Below are positions 47,420 through 58,878 of a DNA stretch of 64,000 nt, one piece after another. This DNA comes from Isoetes taiwanensis (Eukaryota > Streptophyta > Lycopodiopsida > Isoetales > Isoetaceae). A program made the translations under genes and the position numbers. Where the stretch lies: the NCBI GenBank assembly GCA_021234155.1, contig JAJEKV010000033.1, positions 1,690,284-1,754,283 of the forward strand, written 5' to 3'. The notes beneath the pieces are model-generated. The model did not search any database. It was not told the DNA's origin and was given only the letters and a program-made list of their open reading frames with translations. Each line of letters begins with the position of its first letter. The stretch's first letter is position 1.

Positions 47420-48480
47420 ATGAATCAATATGACAATAAGATTTGAGCATCTTTGCTAAACACTCTGCAAAGGTTCTAACTTCCAGACGATAGAAAGAGA
47501 AGGTTCAAATAAGCTCGTGGAAATTTGGTTCAGGTGAAGTTGACAATGAAACTCCTGCTACTGTGAATGCTGTTGAAGAAACGGGTGACACATCTAGCCC
47601 AGTTTTGTTGCTGTGTCTTCAAGAGCTAACTCAAAATTAGAAGCAAAAGAAATCATTTGCAGTAAAATTAGTGCCAGTATTTTTCTGAAAATACGAAGGT
47701 TATCACTGTGATGAAAATGTGGAAATATATGATCAATATGAAAGAAGTCTACATCAAGAATTGGAATATTTTGGAGAAGAAAAACTTAAGCTGTTCCTAA
47801 AATTTGAAGATAAAGTGTGATCTAAATGTTTACTTGAAAAGCTTTGATGTCATATTTCCAGACCTTGAAGCAGCGGGAATGGGCTTATCAGAGCAGTCAA
47901 AAATCCTAGCCATAGCAAGAGCATTTGCAAGGTGGCGAAAACGTTCTACTCTTGTTAGGAATAGTAGCAAAGTCTAGAGACGAGGCCGGAGAAAAAAATG
48001 AACGATGATAATAGAACTGAAGCAGAAAATTTGATAGATGATGCTTGATGATGGAGAAGAAGATGTGATAAAGACTTTGCATGCAGGCAACAAAAAGGGA
48101 AAAGCAAAGATTTTGAAAGTACGTTAAAATGAGAACAAAACTGAGGTAGGGCATTGCCATAATTGCAAAATTTTAATACCAGCGGGTGAAATGCATAAAC
48201 CAGTAAGGGAGAACAATTGCTTCTATATGTGAAGGAAGAGTCACTTTACAGCAGCATGTCCTACTCTTAAAAGGACAATGGGGTAGAGGAAGAGGCACTT
48301 GGGGAAGTAGAGGAGGATTTGGTACAAAGGAGGTGGGAGGTAGCTGAGGAATTGCAGTAGGGATAAACGTGACTCAAGACCACAATGATGGTGACACCAT
48401 ACCAAAGAAGATGAGGTAAAGTATTCAAATGCTTTGTCTGCAATTGAGGAGAAAACTTATACACTAATGAAAGAAATGAG
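47420..48480 (+). pseudogene. Copia B gag region
   Basis: Broken coding-like sequence. At 48218-48259 CFYM, a stop, and RKSHFTAACP match the CCHC zinc knuckle (C-x2-C-x4-H-x4-C). The second Cys is replaced and the stop sits beside it. No long frame survives, but knuckle and location support gag. Confidence 0.55.
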
Positions 48481-48849
48481 TTCATAGCTGATTCCTAGGA
48501 GCTGAAATATTAGTAGTGGGAGACTCAAGCATGCTAAAAGTTGTAACTGAAGGAAAGCATCCAACACACATGCTTGCTCGAAAATGGAGACTTACAGAAA
48601 GCCACATACAATGGTTTTCTCGCAGTCGCATTGATTTAGAGGGAAGAAGGGTAGATATTAAGAATGTGCTTATGTATCTGCTGCACTAAAAACTTGATTT
48701 CTGTAAGCCAGCTTCAAGCCGACTCGGCCATGCATTGATACTTTCTGATAATGATGGATGTAAAGTGTTCTGAAATAATTTAACTTGTTCCAAATTCTAA
48801 AACAATAAGAGAAGTGTTGTAGAAGTAAATTCAGTTGATGTGTTTGCAA

Positions 48850-49460
48850 ATGCTATTCATTGGCATAACAGATTACGACAATAAACATGCACAATATTAA
48901 AAATAATGAAAAAGAGGGGATTGATTGCATGTGATGATGAAATTGATGACAACATCGCATGTGAAGGATGCATGCTAGGGAAAAATAACTTAGGCTACCT
49001 TTCATTTTCGAAAGCAAAAGGAGAGCAACTGGAGTCCTAGATCTAGTCTTATACAGATCTTTGCAGACCACTAAATATATAAGGAAGAACGGTAAACACT
49101 CATTTCATTTCCTTTGTTGACGCATTTCAGTAGAAAAGCAAAATGTTATTGCTTGGCAAATAAAGATCACGCATTGAAGCCAAACTGTGGCTGTGAACCA
49201 AATGGAAAGGGAAACATGCAGAAAATTGGGTAAAAATGCTTGAGGTCGATAGGGAGAAACACCTTGAACAAGAAGTTTGTAGATATTTTGGCGAGAACAA
49301 TGGCATAAGAAGACAATTGATGACGTTATCACCCGCCAATAGAATGGAGTAGCAAAGCCGAAGAACAGAACAATCCTGATGCATATCAATGTTGAAACAT
49401 TCAGGTCTCCCAAACTATTTGTGGGAAGAAGTGGTGAGAGCGGCTTTCACAATTCAAAAC
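48850..49460 (+). pseudogene. Copia B GAG-pre-integrase and integrase region
   Basis: IHWHNRLR at 48855-48878 matches the WHxRLGH motif of the GAG-pre-integrase domain, interrupted at the expected GH. Further on, MLGKNNLGYLSFSKAK fits the CxxGKxxRxxF part before the integrase core. ANKDHALK resembles the LKxKSEA segment. SGLPNYLWEEVVRAAFTI near 49395 fits the LPxxFWAEAVxTAxYxxN motif at the integrase end. Catalytic residues cannot be placed with confidence. Confidence 0.6.
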
Positions 49461-50199
49461 AAATTCACACAAGTAAGTTTGAAAGGAAGTATCCCTGAAA
49501 TGAAAGTTCCATCAGAACAAACGACTCGCCAAATCCATGATAAGTGCCGGAGAGTATATGATGTCAGGGTACGACACGCACCAGGAGAAAAGTGAAAAAT
49601 TGGATGATAGAGTTGAGATAGCGTATTGATTGGATAATGATGATGAACCAAAAAGGCATGGATGTTTGTGCCAGGCAAGAATACGGACTTTGATAAGCAG
49701 GGCGTAGTATTTGACGCAGAAAAGGTTGTATAAGGATAGGAAAGTGAAATGGTGGAAAAGGAAAGGAATCCATGGTTGAAAAAAGGTGCGCGAGTGATTT
49801 TGAGCCCGAAGAAGATGATGAACCAGCAAGTATCGTTGGAGATGCATTTCGTCACAAAACAAAGGTGGAAAACATCATGTGGTTGAACCAAACAAGAGCG
49901 ATTAATTTTGAACCTAAAAGCGATACAAAAAATTGACAGATGTGGTTCAATATGATGAAAGTTTGTATGAAAGGAACAAAGCGCGAGTAGAGCACCTGAT
50001 GACAGCACAAGAGTCAAACGCGGAAAGAAAAAAACTTCAGGAAGCAGCCAGCCAGATCAAGACACTGAACCGAAGATATATGCGGATATACCATTGATTA
50101 TGGCAATAATCGAAGGTGAGAACTAAGCGTGGATTATGGAGAGGCAAATGACTTCACATGCTAAATACGCGCGAAAGTGCCAAGTGGAGATGAGCTCTT

Positions 50200-51410
50200 T
50201 GAAGAGTCAAATACCATATGATAATGTGGCGATGCTTTCAGAGAGTGTGAATGTTGTAGGAAATAAACGTGGATTTTCAGAGACAAATGTGGATGGCAAG
50301 TGTGCCGTGGTAATAATACAAGGCTGGTGACAAGGATTCTCTCAGAAAAGGCCAAGATTATGACGGCAGACGCTTTCACCACTAGTAAAGCAAAACGAAA
50401 GTGTCGGGCTTCTATTACAATTCGAAAATAATCATAACTCCTCGAGCTGCACCACATGGATGTGAAAACAGTTTTTGAATGCTGACCTGAAGAGGACATA
50501 CATGCTGCCTGCACCAGGGTTTGGAAGTGGAGCCTAAATAAGGATTAAAACAAGCTTCAAGGCAATGGTACATGTAATGGACAATTTTGAGACAACAAGG
50601 ATTCAGGAAACTTCACAACGCTCGTAACGTATATATCTTTAGAGAAGGAAATAAAACGCTGCATTACAGCACCTCTATGTTGATGATTGCATCAGGCGAT
50701 GTGGATATCCCCAAATCATTGCAAGAATGTTTTGAAAAGAAGATTTTAAGATGTTTCAAGGAAGGTAAGCAATTTCAGGATAGAAGTGAAAAGACTGAGG
50801 AGAAAAGCTGCTAACACCGACTCAAACTAGGAATGCAAAAATATTTTGAATAGATTCGGTGACTCGAAGGTGCTAAGGAGGTAAGAACGCCAATGTTTTG
50901 AGGTAAAATTATCAACTGGTTGAAGTCCCAAAATAAGGTTCAACCAAAATCTAGGAAAGAGTCACTGATAAAAGCAAAGTGCGTGCCACATTCTTGAAGG
51001 GCACTATGATCGTGGTTTCGGATGGAGACGACATATCTCCTGCAGGCTTTTGCAGATGCAGATTGGGGTGGCAATTTGGACACCAGGAAATCAACTTCAG
51101 GTATGTTGTGCAGCTTAAAATAATGTTATATCATGGAGAAGTAAGAGACAAACAGCAATTGCAATGTCATCCGGCGAGAACTTGGAAAGCATGCTGCAGC
51201 ATCCTTAGTCTCAAAAGAAATCGCTTTAGCTGGATGGTTGTTAGAAGAATTGGGTCACAGATAACTGTCTCAACTAAATTATACAGTGACAGGTATGGAG
51301 CGTATAGGATAGTTAAAATCCCATACAAAATTATGAATTGCCATACAACTGGCCTTATCAGGAAACGAAATTTGAGGATGTTCAAGAAGATTAGAGTAAA
51401 CATCACAGGA
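50200..51410 (+). pseudogene. Copia B reverse transcriptase and RNase H
   Basis: QHLYVDDCI places the RT active site YVDD at 50676-50687 with both Asp intact. At 51052-51107 ADADWGGNLDTRKSTSG matches the copia RNase H motif (DADWAGDxxDRRSTSG), including its first catalytic Asp. The frame carrying YVDD is only about 25 codons long, and the rest is scattered over several frames. Confidence 0.8.
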
Positions 51411-51420
51411 GAATATCATG

Positions 51421-51428
51421 AAGGGGAG
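51421..51428 (+). other. Polypurine tract, copia B
   Basis: AAGGGGAG lies a few bases before the region where the 3' LTR begins, the expected site for plus-strand priming. Confidence 0.65.
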
Positions 51429-51433
51429 CCAAA

Positions 51434-52006
51434 ATATATTCATGATATGGGTGATATTAAGGATTGACCAGAACGGTCAACTGATATAGGAAGACTTGAC
51501 ATAAAATAAAAAATGCAATGTCAATGGTTACAATAATGATACAAGCAGTTTTAATCTAAACTTGACATAAAATAAAAAAAATGCAATGTCAATGGTTACA
51601 ATGATACAGTTTTAATCTAAGAGGTGATTTGTGGATTTAAAGGTTGGTTATGTGGGTCAACACTTTGGAATCAAAACCTCTACGAAACCACAGAGTTATA
51701 AGAAGTCGATAGGATTCAGTCTACTCGGCCGGATCTGCAAAAACAAAAAAATGAAAATACTAATGCTTTGGTAAGCTTTTGATGAATCTCATATGCTGAG
51801 AACATGCTTGGATTGCGGGAATAGAGCTCTAATTTGCTATAGGGATTGTCGATCCTATTGGCGCAAAACAGTGCCCTGCTACAGTGTTTTGCATTTGCCA
51901 TTGAACCATTGAAAAATAAAGACATCTTTTGATTGGAAAACGGTTGTTAAGCACGGCCTGCCTTTGGCTAGGCATTACTGATCTCCTTGAGTATCCAAAC
52001 TTAACA
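51434..52006 (+). repeat. Copia B 3' LTR with internal duplication
   Basis: Matches the 5' LTR end to end and closes with TTAACA. A segment beginning ACTTGACATAAAATAAAA and ending TTTTAATCTAA occurs twice in tandem (51494-51559 and 51560-51620) but once in the 5' LTR. This accounts for most of the length difference between the two LTRs. Confidence 0.85.
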
Positions 52007-52144
52007 TGTCGTAGAACAAGCTCCTGAGGAAAAAGTTACCAATTGCACAACAATAGATAAAGGAATGAGATTGAAACGCATGACCTTGAATTAGATCATA
52101 ACCTTGACCGTAGATCATCTCCCTGAATCAAAAATATATAAAAT

Positions 52145-52756
52145 TACGATTTATTTTGAAGACGCGCACCATATATGTAATGAATTTGGCGGTGGATAAT
52201 GAGAAGCAGTAGCAGCAGTGGCTGCAGGAGCAGCAGCAGAAGCAGCAGCTCGAGGGCGAGGGCAACCACATGGATCACATTTACAGCCATTACCATTAAT
52301 TTGCAAAATGGCTGGCCTGTCTCGCTCATTTTAGCACACTCGCATACACATCACAGCTACACTCTGCGCCACAGTTGCAGAATATGCTGCAAAAAGCAGG
52401 AGGAATTATACACAGAACACAAACTAAAACCAAAATACTTGGTAACAAACACGAAGAAAAGAAAACGGACCCCATGTATCGAGATGGCCTGATTCCCGGT
52501 GGTGGTAGGCTCCATGGTAAAGGGAGTGGTTCGAGATCCGCAGGCAAGAGGCGCATCTGTAGCAGGGTAACATGAAATCAAATTTGGTAGACAGACTGGA
52601 AAGAAAGGGCCTAAACTTACTCGCATTTGTCGCCGCAAGGGCATCCCTCATTTGCGGGAAGCCGCACATGCGCATTTAGCGTCCGCAGCCACATGACGCC
52701 ATTTTCCTCTAGCTGATACTCGTACATACCCAATACGTTACCACTTCTTTTATATA
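52145..52756 (-). CDS. Metallothionein-like gene, 3-4 exons (possibly decayed)
   Basis: Metallothioneins are small cytosolic Cys-rich proteins that bind Zn and Cu. A TATA box (TATATAAAAG, about 52749-52758) lies about 50 bp before ATG 52702, which opens MASCGCG. One base shift away, EGCPCGDKCE runs to a GCGA/GTAAGT donor (52621/52620). The CTACAG acceptor at 52557 restores ...CECASCLRISNHSLY. A TTTTTGCAG acceptor at about 52387 precedes CNCGAECSCD (52386-52326, stop TGA). Downstream, another frame gives NGCKCDPCGCPRPRAAA and an Ala/Ser-rich tail, with TAA near 52148. Four separate C-x-C clusters behind consensus splice sites are hard to explain by chance. The one-base shift in exon 1 and the unclear exon 3/4 junction leave open a pseudogene or a base error. 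The order of clusters does not fit types 1-4 exactly. Confidence 0.5.
52203..52252 (+). repeat. (AGC)n trinucleotide repeat
   Basis: An interrupted AGC/AGG run, which on the minus strand encodes the Ala/Ser-rich tail after the last Cys cluster. Confidence 0.85.
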
Positions 52757-52759
52757 TCC

Positions 52760-55700
52760 AATATGCAATAACACCATGCAACCCTGGCACCTCGTTGTTA
52801 CACTTGTCTTTTCCTTCCTCTCCCTTTGGCATATTTTGGGGACCACTCGCCTTGGCATCTTGTTTCACTATTTTTGGCTATTTTGATGGATGCCCCCTCC
52901 CAAACTTGAGATTTGTGTACTCTAGTATCCCAAACCCTATCATCCTTTAGGAATAACTTGGATGTGTGGCTATCCACATGTTTAAATCATCGTTACACAT
53001 GGATGATAAGTGACTGCCACTGTGGGAAGCTTGGGACTCGTGTAACCTCAAGCTGGTGGAAGCATGAACCTTTACATGAGAAAGCTTCAGCGGTGCCTCT
53101 TTAGCCAGGTTATCGAGATCTACCACCATGTTTGCTGTGGACACATTACTCAAGTCATGCAATGGGCTATGGTTGTCCAATTTTGTGGGCATTTTTGAGG
53201 CCATGAAAAGTATTTATTTTATCAGATGATGATATCCCGTGAGAACAAACATTTAGACATATTAAAGCTCAAAGGTGACATCTTAGGATGCTATAGAACA
53301 AGGTGCAAATGACATCGTAGAGATTGCCATGCAATAACATTGCATGGTGCTTATTAATTTGCTAATTTTAAATATTATGATTCTTTCCATGTTCATTTTT
53401 AATTCTTTAGTTTTTGTCATGAGTTATTTGCCTTTTAACATTTCTTTGGTTCCAAAGTTTTGTCTCATAAGCCTGCTGTGTCCAACGTGTGTCTATTTAA
53501 TGTTTGTGGGAACCCTAACTTGTTCCTATTATGCGAGGTATGAAATGAACTTAGGTGAGCCAACTCTCATTTGAGTCAAAGTGGAGTTCGAAATCCTTTT
53601 CTATATGGATCAGACTTATAAGGAGCATCTTTCTATTCACCAAGATATTCAAGATGAAATTTTTGAAGAATGAAGACCTAGCAAGGATGACTTGCTAAAA
53701 GAGAGAACTCAAGTAGTTTAAATGAAGTCTAAGAGATAGTAAGAATGAACAAATTTAGACATATTAGGCACAAGCTATTCCTAGCTATTATTTTGTTTAA
53801 TAATTGCCACAATCATAAAAAGATTTCCTTTAAATTCTTTTGAGAGTCCAAGGAGATTCTCAAACACGTTGTTCTTTCTATGAGTCCAAGGGGAGAGCAC
53901 TCAATATTTATTATCGCGAACTGCGGTATCATAAACTTACACGAAAAACAAGAGAAACAATGGTGCCAGCTTTAATAACTAGATATACTTTAGGGGAGGA
54001 TGCCCCACTTTGACTCGGGTTAAAAAATCTACTAAGGATTATCTTTGTCATGCATAAATTTTTCGTATAGGTAATGAATGGAATCACACAGAGGCCAAGC
54101 TAGGCTAACTCTTACGACATTTTGTTAAAGCTAATTAACTTAAATGAAAGCTCACAAGTTCAAACCTTGGGTTAATGAGATTGAAGAAGTTGATGCTTCG
54201 CAACTATAAAAGCGTCACAACTTCAAACTCCTGCCAATTATCATTATTTTTTTCACACTAGTGATGACCATATACATTGTAAAACGATCATATATGTTGT
54301 AATGTATATGGTCGATACACTATCCCCTTCTACGACGCTGACAAGTCACAATTAGAGCTGAGTACTTCTCGACTTCACTTATCCTAATAACACTGTGAAC
54401 TCAATAACTTTATCAAGAGCATTATTCACATTCTCCGCAAGTTTTGGCTATCTTATTAAGAAAAACTTAGAATGAATATTTCAAGCATCCTCCTCTTTGT
54501 TTTTTTTCCCTCCAGATAAACATCTTTGAAGGCAAATTGGTTTCTACAAAGGAGGATGCATTATGCATGTAAGACTTGATTTTACATCCTCCAAGGTGCA
54601 AAAATGCAATTTTGATATCCTAGAATTCACTACATGTGCCGTCCACTTCTTCCATATGCAATGTAGATATTCCTAGCTTGTAGCAAACAAATTGCGGTTG
54701 CTCTGATGCAATGTGATATTCAACTATGACGTACATAAGCATTACTCCTCAGTGGGTTCATTTTGATTGTAAGGATTAAACGACTATTTGCAAACCTTAA
54801 GCCTCTCATTATCTATTTCTACTTTTACGGATATTATTACATTGGTCAACATGCATATTGTATGCTATGTGAATAGCAGAAACACTCTTATTATTGGATT
54901 AATTTTGATCTATTAGATCATTGGGTCTAGTCAATAATAGCCCCTTGCATGAATTGATGCTTTATCCAACTCATATTACACACTCTACTAATTTTCCTTT
55001 GTTGATAGGCTCTAGAACTTGCCCTTCCGATATCTCGATGTTTGCATCTTTTGTAGTCTCATGTTCAATCCCCTTTATGTTAACGGTCAACTCTACAGGT
55101 AGATTCTTTTTTGTTCTCTACAGCTTGAACAAATAACGACATCTCGCTTAGACTCACTAAGCTCGCTATAAAATCCTAGGATAGCGGGTCCAACATCTTA
55201 GAGAATTATTGCCATGCATGTCCTCGATAATAATCCCAAAACTATCATCATTTGACAAATTACCAAATTTCTCATGAATTTGATCGACACACTTGAAGAA
55301 AGCATCACATGATATGATTCTACCGAAGGGCCGTCAATCTTCACCGCAGCTTCCAATGCATATCTGCACATCATATATTTGATGATTACTTTGATGAGGA
55401 GAACGAAGGAGAAAGCCAAGACAAGGAAACATGTATCAGGACTCCTCTTGCTAACCGACGCGATGAAATGAAGAGGCTAAATATTATTTGCTATATGATC
55501 GCCATTCTTTGTTCTATCTAAAGCTTTACAACATGAGTTGGAAGATAGCCAAAAGACAGCTTAGTAATTATGTTGCATTCTTTGTGTTTTATACAAATGC
55601 TAATATTATGAATGTTTGAATCATATGAAACTAATCAAGCATAGAGCCGTAATTAGAAGCTTCACATAGGAGCCGCATAGAATCAAAAAGCATCAACAAA

Positions 55701-56400
55701 GAGCCATACATAGATCTTCAAATGTAATATTAGAACTAAAGTAAGTTGACATGGCAACACAAACAATAGAGTTTAATTAAGAATCATGCATAGAGTTAGG
55801 ATGATAGCTAATGGTAGCATCAAATATAGAGCTCCGACTTTAAATGATGTTCGATGTAGAGCTCCTTGTGGTCGAGCATTGAGGCACTAAAGGTCAATAT
55901 TAGCCGATATAGAGTTAAACTAAGGGCTAGCTTTAGCTGCCGATTAGAGTCACACATAACTTTGGTATTAGGGTCACATGACATGTATGCTTAACCGGAG
56001 CAACATGAAGCTAATTTTGACTCCTCGCGATCAATCATAGTGTCGCATAATGCCACCATAGAGTCACTTTGATTAAAATGGAATTAAGGTCAATTATAGA
56101 GTCACCAGAAGTGCTGCACTAGCAGCCAGATAATTAGCTTCACTCCTCATTTTGTTTATCAACAACAACACGATTTTTCCTCCAAAATCATGAAATAGCC
56201 CTCCTCGAAGTCTATGGCTAATGCCAATGTCCCCTTCCTCTTGTAGTGATTTAGGCTATAAGAGCCTAAGATTAGCTTGCTCAAGAGGTTTGACAAGACT
56301 GCAGGACGCCCTTCTCACTGTGATACCTGCACTCCACCTGTGATAATAAACAGAGTTCTTCCCCACACCAGCTCCATGTCGACATACAGGCCCTCCCACA
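52760..56400. other. Spacer, no recognised gene
   Basis: Mostly AT-rich. A hydrophobic 76-codon frame at 53344-53574 has no motif. From about 55700 to 56110 the motif ATAGAG plus CC/TC recurs many times at irregular spacing ('catagagtc', 'atagagctcc'), suggesting an old short repeat. The 5' flank of the metallothionein-like gene is at the left end. Confidence 0.4.
54266..54313. repeat. Perfect 13-bp inverted repeat, 22-bp loop
   Basis: GACCATATACATT at 54266-54278 is exactly complementary to AATGTATATGGTC at 54301-54313. No coding context or T-run follows, so I do not call a terminator. Confidence 0.8.
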
Positions 56401-56409
56401 TATCAATCG

Positions 56410-57290
56410 CACTTAACGAGTCCTCGCTGGGAGAGGAAGGTGTCATTCTACCCCTCGCCTCCCTCGTGGCCTACCTAGTCGTTTAAACATACATGTCAAG
56501 AGCACATACATCAACATCCCCGCGGACTATCTCAAGGATGGTCCCCCATATCCTGCAGAGATGTACAAAAGATCAAGACATCACATAGGGGATCCTACCC
56601 ATGCTCGCACTAATGGATGACTGACGGGCTAGTCTCCCGTGAGTTCGCTGGTGCATGCATCTATGGCAATGGATTTTGGTCAGGGCATAAGAACAAGTGG
56701 CATAGGGTTGTCCACTCCATCCGCCTCCCTCGCGGCACACTTTGCGTAGTAGCCGAAAAGTGTTGGGACTCCCATCAGAGTCACTCTATGCATACCGGCT
56801 GGGCTATTCCCCGGGTCTCACTCTCTCCCGCCTCGGGCGGTAGGGATCACTCCCTCCCGAGACCTGCAGATGCTAACCTTCAAGGTGACTAGAGGGCCAT
56901 CAGTCAGATTCGACCAACTCCACCGGAAAGTGTACACCACTCACTCTGCAATGAGCCCATGCCTTTTACCCGCACTCGGGTAAGCCATTAGACCTAGTTT
57001 CACAATGATCCCTGTGAGGGCTTTACACACCAGGATCGCTCAGAGTCGACATGAACTCCTCCTTAGCCGGGCCGCCCCTTCACCACAAACCCTGTGGCTC
57101 TCAGACAATAGCTCTAATCTACAAGAAGCAGAGAGAGGCTACTCTAGGAGCATCAACTACAAGCTTTAGGCCCTACCCCTTCCCAATACAAGGAGTTCAC
57201 GTAAATACATCATCCAAATATATATTACGTATGAACCAAAGAACTAGATCCAATCATAGAGTTAGGTTCTTTAGTTAGTGTCCCAGATCT
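56410..57290 (+). repeat. LTR-like dispersed repeat, copy 2
   Basis: Shares ordered landmarks with 8985-9400, including GGTGTCATTCTACC and CGGCACACTTTGCG. It is in plus orientation, opposite to the adjacent chromovirus B, so it is more likely a separate or solo copy than that element's own LTR. Confidence 0.4.
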
Positions 57291-57965
57291 AAGATCTAGA
57301 TAATTGTTATGGGCAATTTAATAGTTCAAACCTACCGATTCTAGCGACTAGAAGACTGGCTTAGCCATTAAATTGACCAAATACCTGATCCTTGAGTGGC
57401 TCCTCCCGAATTGAAGTTCAACCATCCCTCAACAGAGTCGATCGAATTCGTGGAAACCGATGGCTTAATTGGCTTGGGCATTGTTCGAGGTGGCTAGTTT
57501 TAGCTCCCCGGGCGTACCAAACTCCGAGCTCTAAAACCCTAAGGATCTAAAACTAGTAAGCTAGGGTTTTCCTACCCTAAATAGACATGGGTTTAGGGTT
57601 AGGGTTTCCAATTACCCAATTTGGCATGTGATAATTGGAAAGGCCCTCCCACTTGCCTTTTAAGTACAGGGTGGCAAAATATGCCAACATGGTGGCAGGT
57701 GTTCTCATTAATGTGCACATGTGCACATTAATAATATATGAACACTTTAAAGTGTTGCCCCTAGGCTGCTTAATACCGGGCTATCCGCTATGCATAATGC
57801 CAATCGGTATGCGGTACGCCAAGTAAGACGCGGGCGTTATTAATGTAATGCCCCGGAGCGATAATCGCGGCCGGAACGCCACATTCTCCCTTACCTTGAA
57901 ATGATGTCGCCCGCAGCGATCGTGGGTTGGGTCTCCCACCTTGGGATCTTCCTAACTCCGCAACC
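57290..57965 (-). repeat. Probable LTR in minus orientation
   Basis: Read on the minus strand, AAGGTAAGGGAGAA (polypurine-like) is followed at about 57886 by TGTGGCGTTCCGGCC, a start typical of gypsy LTRs. A 26-bp palindrome, a GTACTTAAAAGG TATA-like box near 57660 and a telobox AAACCCTAACCCTAAA (about 57608-57592) follow in promoter order. A matching 5' LTR was not found, so assignment to chromovirus B is uncertain. About 900 bp separate it from that element's chromodomain. Confidence 0.4.
57707..57732. promoter_or_regulatory. 26-bp perfect palindrome with CACATGTG core
   Basis: The sequence is self-complementary over 26 bases with the core GTGCACATGTGCAC. CACATGTG is a bHLH-type E-box. It lies about 45 bp upstream (minus-strand sense) of a TATA-like box, a position suited to an LTR enhancer. 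Confidence 0.6.
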
Positions 57966-57999
57966 TCGCGAATCAACGCGGATACCTACAATATAATCT

Positions 58000-58860
58000 T
58001 TATACATTTATCGCGACACTAAGGTAATTACTTTTAGAACATTATTACGCTATTATATTATGGAATACTTATCAATTCATAACACCATTAACAAGTTATT
58101 CACTATGTTAAGTTAGACAAAATTTCAAGATTTCATATCTATAATTACCGTCCGGTACTTTTCATTCCTGCAACACATTCCAACAAAACTCGTGTTGTAA
58201 GTCTTCGTGAAATTTAATTCGCTCCTCCTCACGAGTTTCTACCGCCTCGTTGTGCCTATTAACACTACGCATACCGCTTTTAATTGTTTAATAAATTTTG
58301 GTTATATGGTATCAATTCCCACCCATTCACAGATGAATGCATATTAATCTCCTGGCCGTAGGGAAGAGGATGAATCTTCCATACACGGGAGATGTAAATG
58401 GGCCATATGCCTATATGTCAGCCATGCCTACACTCTAGTTGGCTCAAATAGAGGATATCCTTCGCCAGTAATGGAAGGATGGATTCTCCCATCGTGCCAT
58501 TATATGGGGCTAAAGCAGCCTCTATCAATGCATTCCCTTAATGACCTCTTTTCTTTCTCGAGGCCTCCTTCCGTGGACGTAAGGTAGACTTTCTAATCTA
58601 CCTTCCACTCGCCTAAAAGCGGAAACGCTGGCCATGCCTTTACATTGACATTACACTACCTCTAGAGATCATCAGAAGTGGTCTCATCATCTAAATATAC
58701 CCATACCAAGCATAGGTTGTACGCGACACCTATACAAGAATTAACCTACGCAAAATCCCACATGCCCTGTTTCCATTTCTTCTGGAGATGACCTTAAGCT
58801 CGGCCCCATTGCTCTTTTGATAAACCGCGGGTACCGCTACCAAATCCTTCTAAGTACCCA
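58000..58860. other. Unassigned sequence 3' of the chromovirus B chromodomain
   Basis: About 860 bp between the chromodomain and the probable minus-strand LTR, longer than usual for this element class. It may contain an insertion or the real 3' LTR in a form I cannot pair. No coding motif seen. Confidence 0.3.
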
Positions 58861-58878
58861 CGCATGCCTTTCCAATCG

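Larger units (their letters stand above)
46881..52006 (+). mobile_element. Ty1/copia element B, near full length, decayed
   Basis: About 5.1 kb with two LTRs, an iMet-type primer-binding site right after the 5' LTR and a purine-rich AAGGGGAG just before the 3' LTR. Between them, in copia order, come a gag zinc-knuckle scrap, the GAG-pre-integrase WHNRLR, an integrase region, the reverse transcriptase YVDD and RNase H. Every domain is frameshifted or stopped, so the element cannot act autonomously. The LTRs share order throughout but differ by many small changes plus one internal duplication in the 3' copy. It abuts the metallothionein-like gene on the right. Confidence 0.85.

Noticed and set aside
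54266-54313. Transcription terminator hairpin
   Set aside because: No upstream gene and no T-run, and intrinsic terminators do not apply to plant nuclear genes.
57592-57607. Interstitial telomere
   Set aside because: Only about two TTTAGGG-type units, better read as a telobox.
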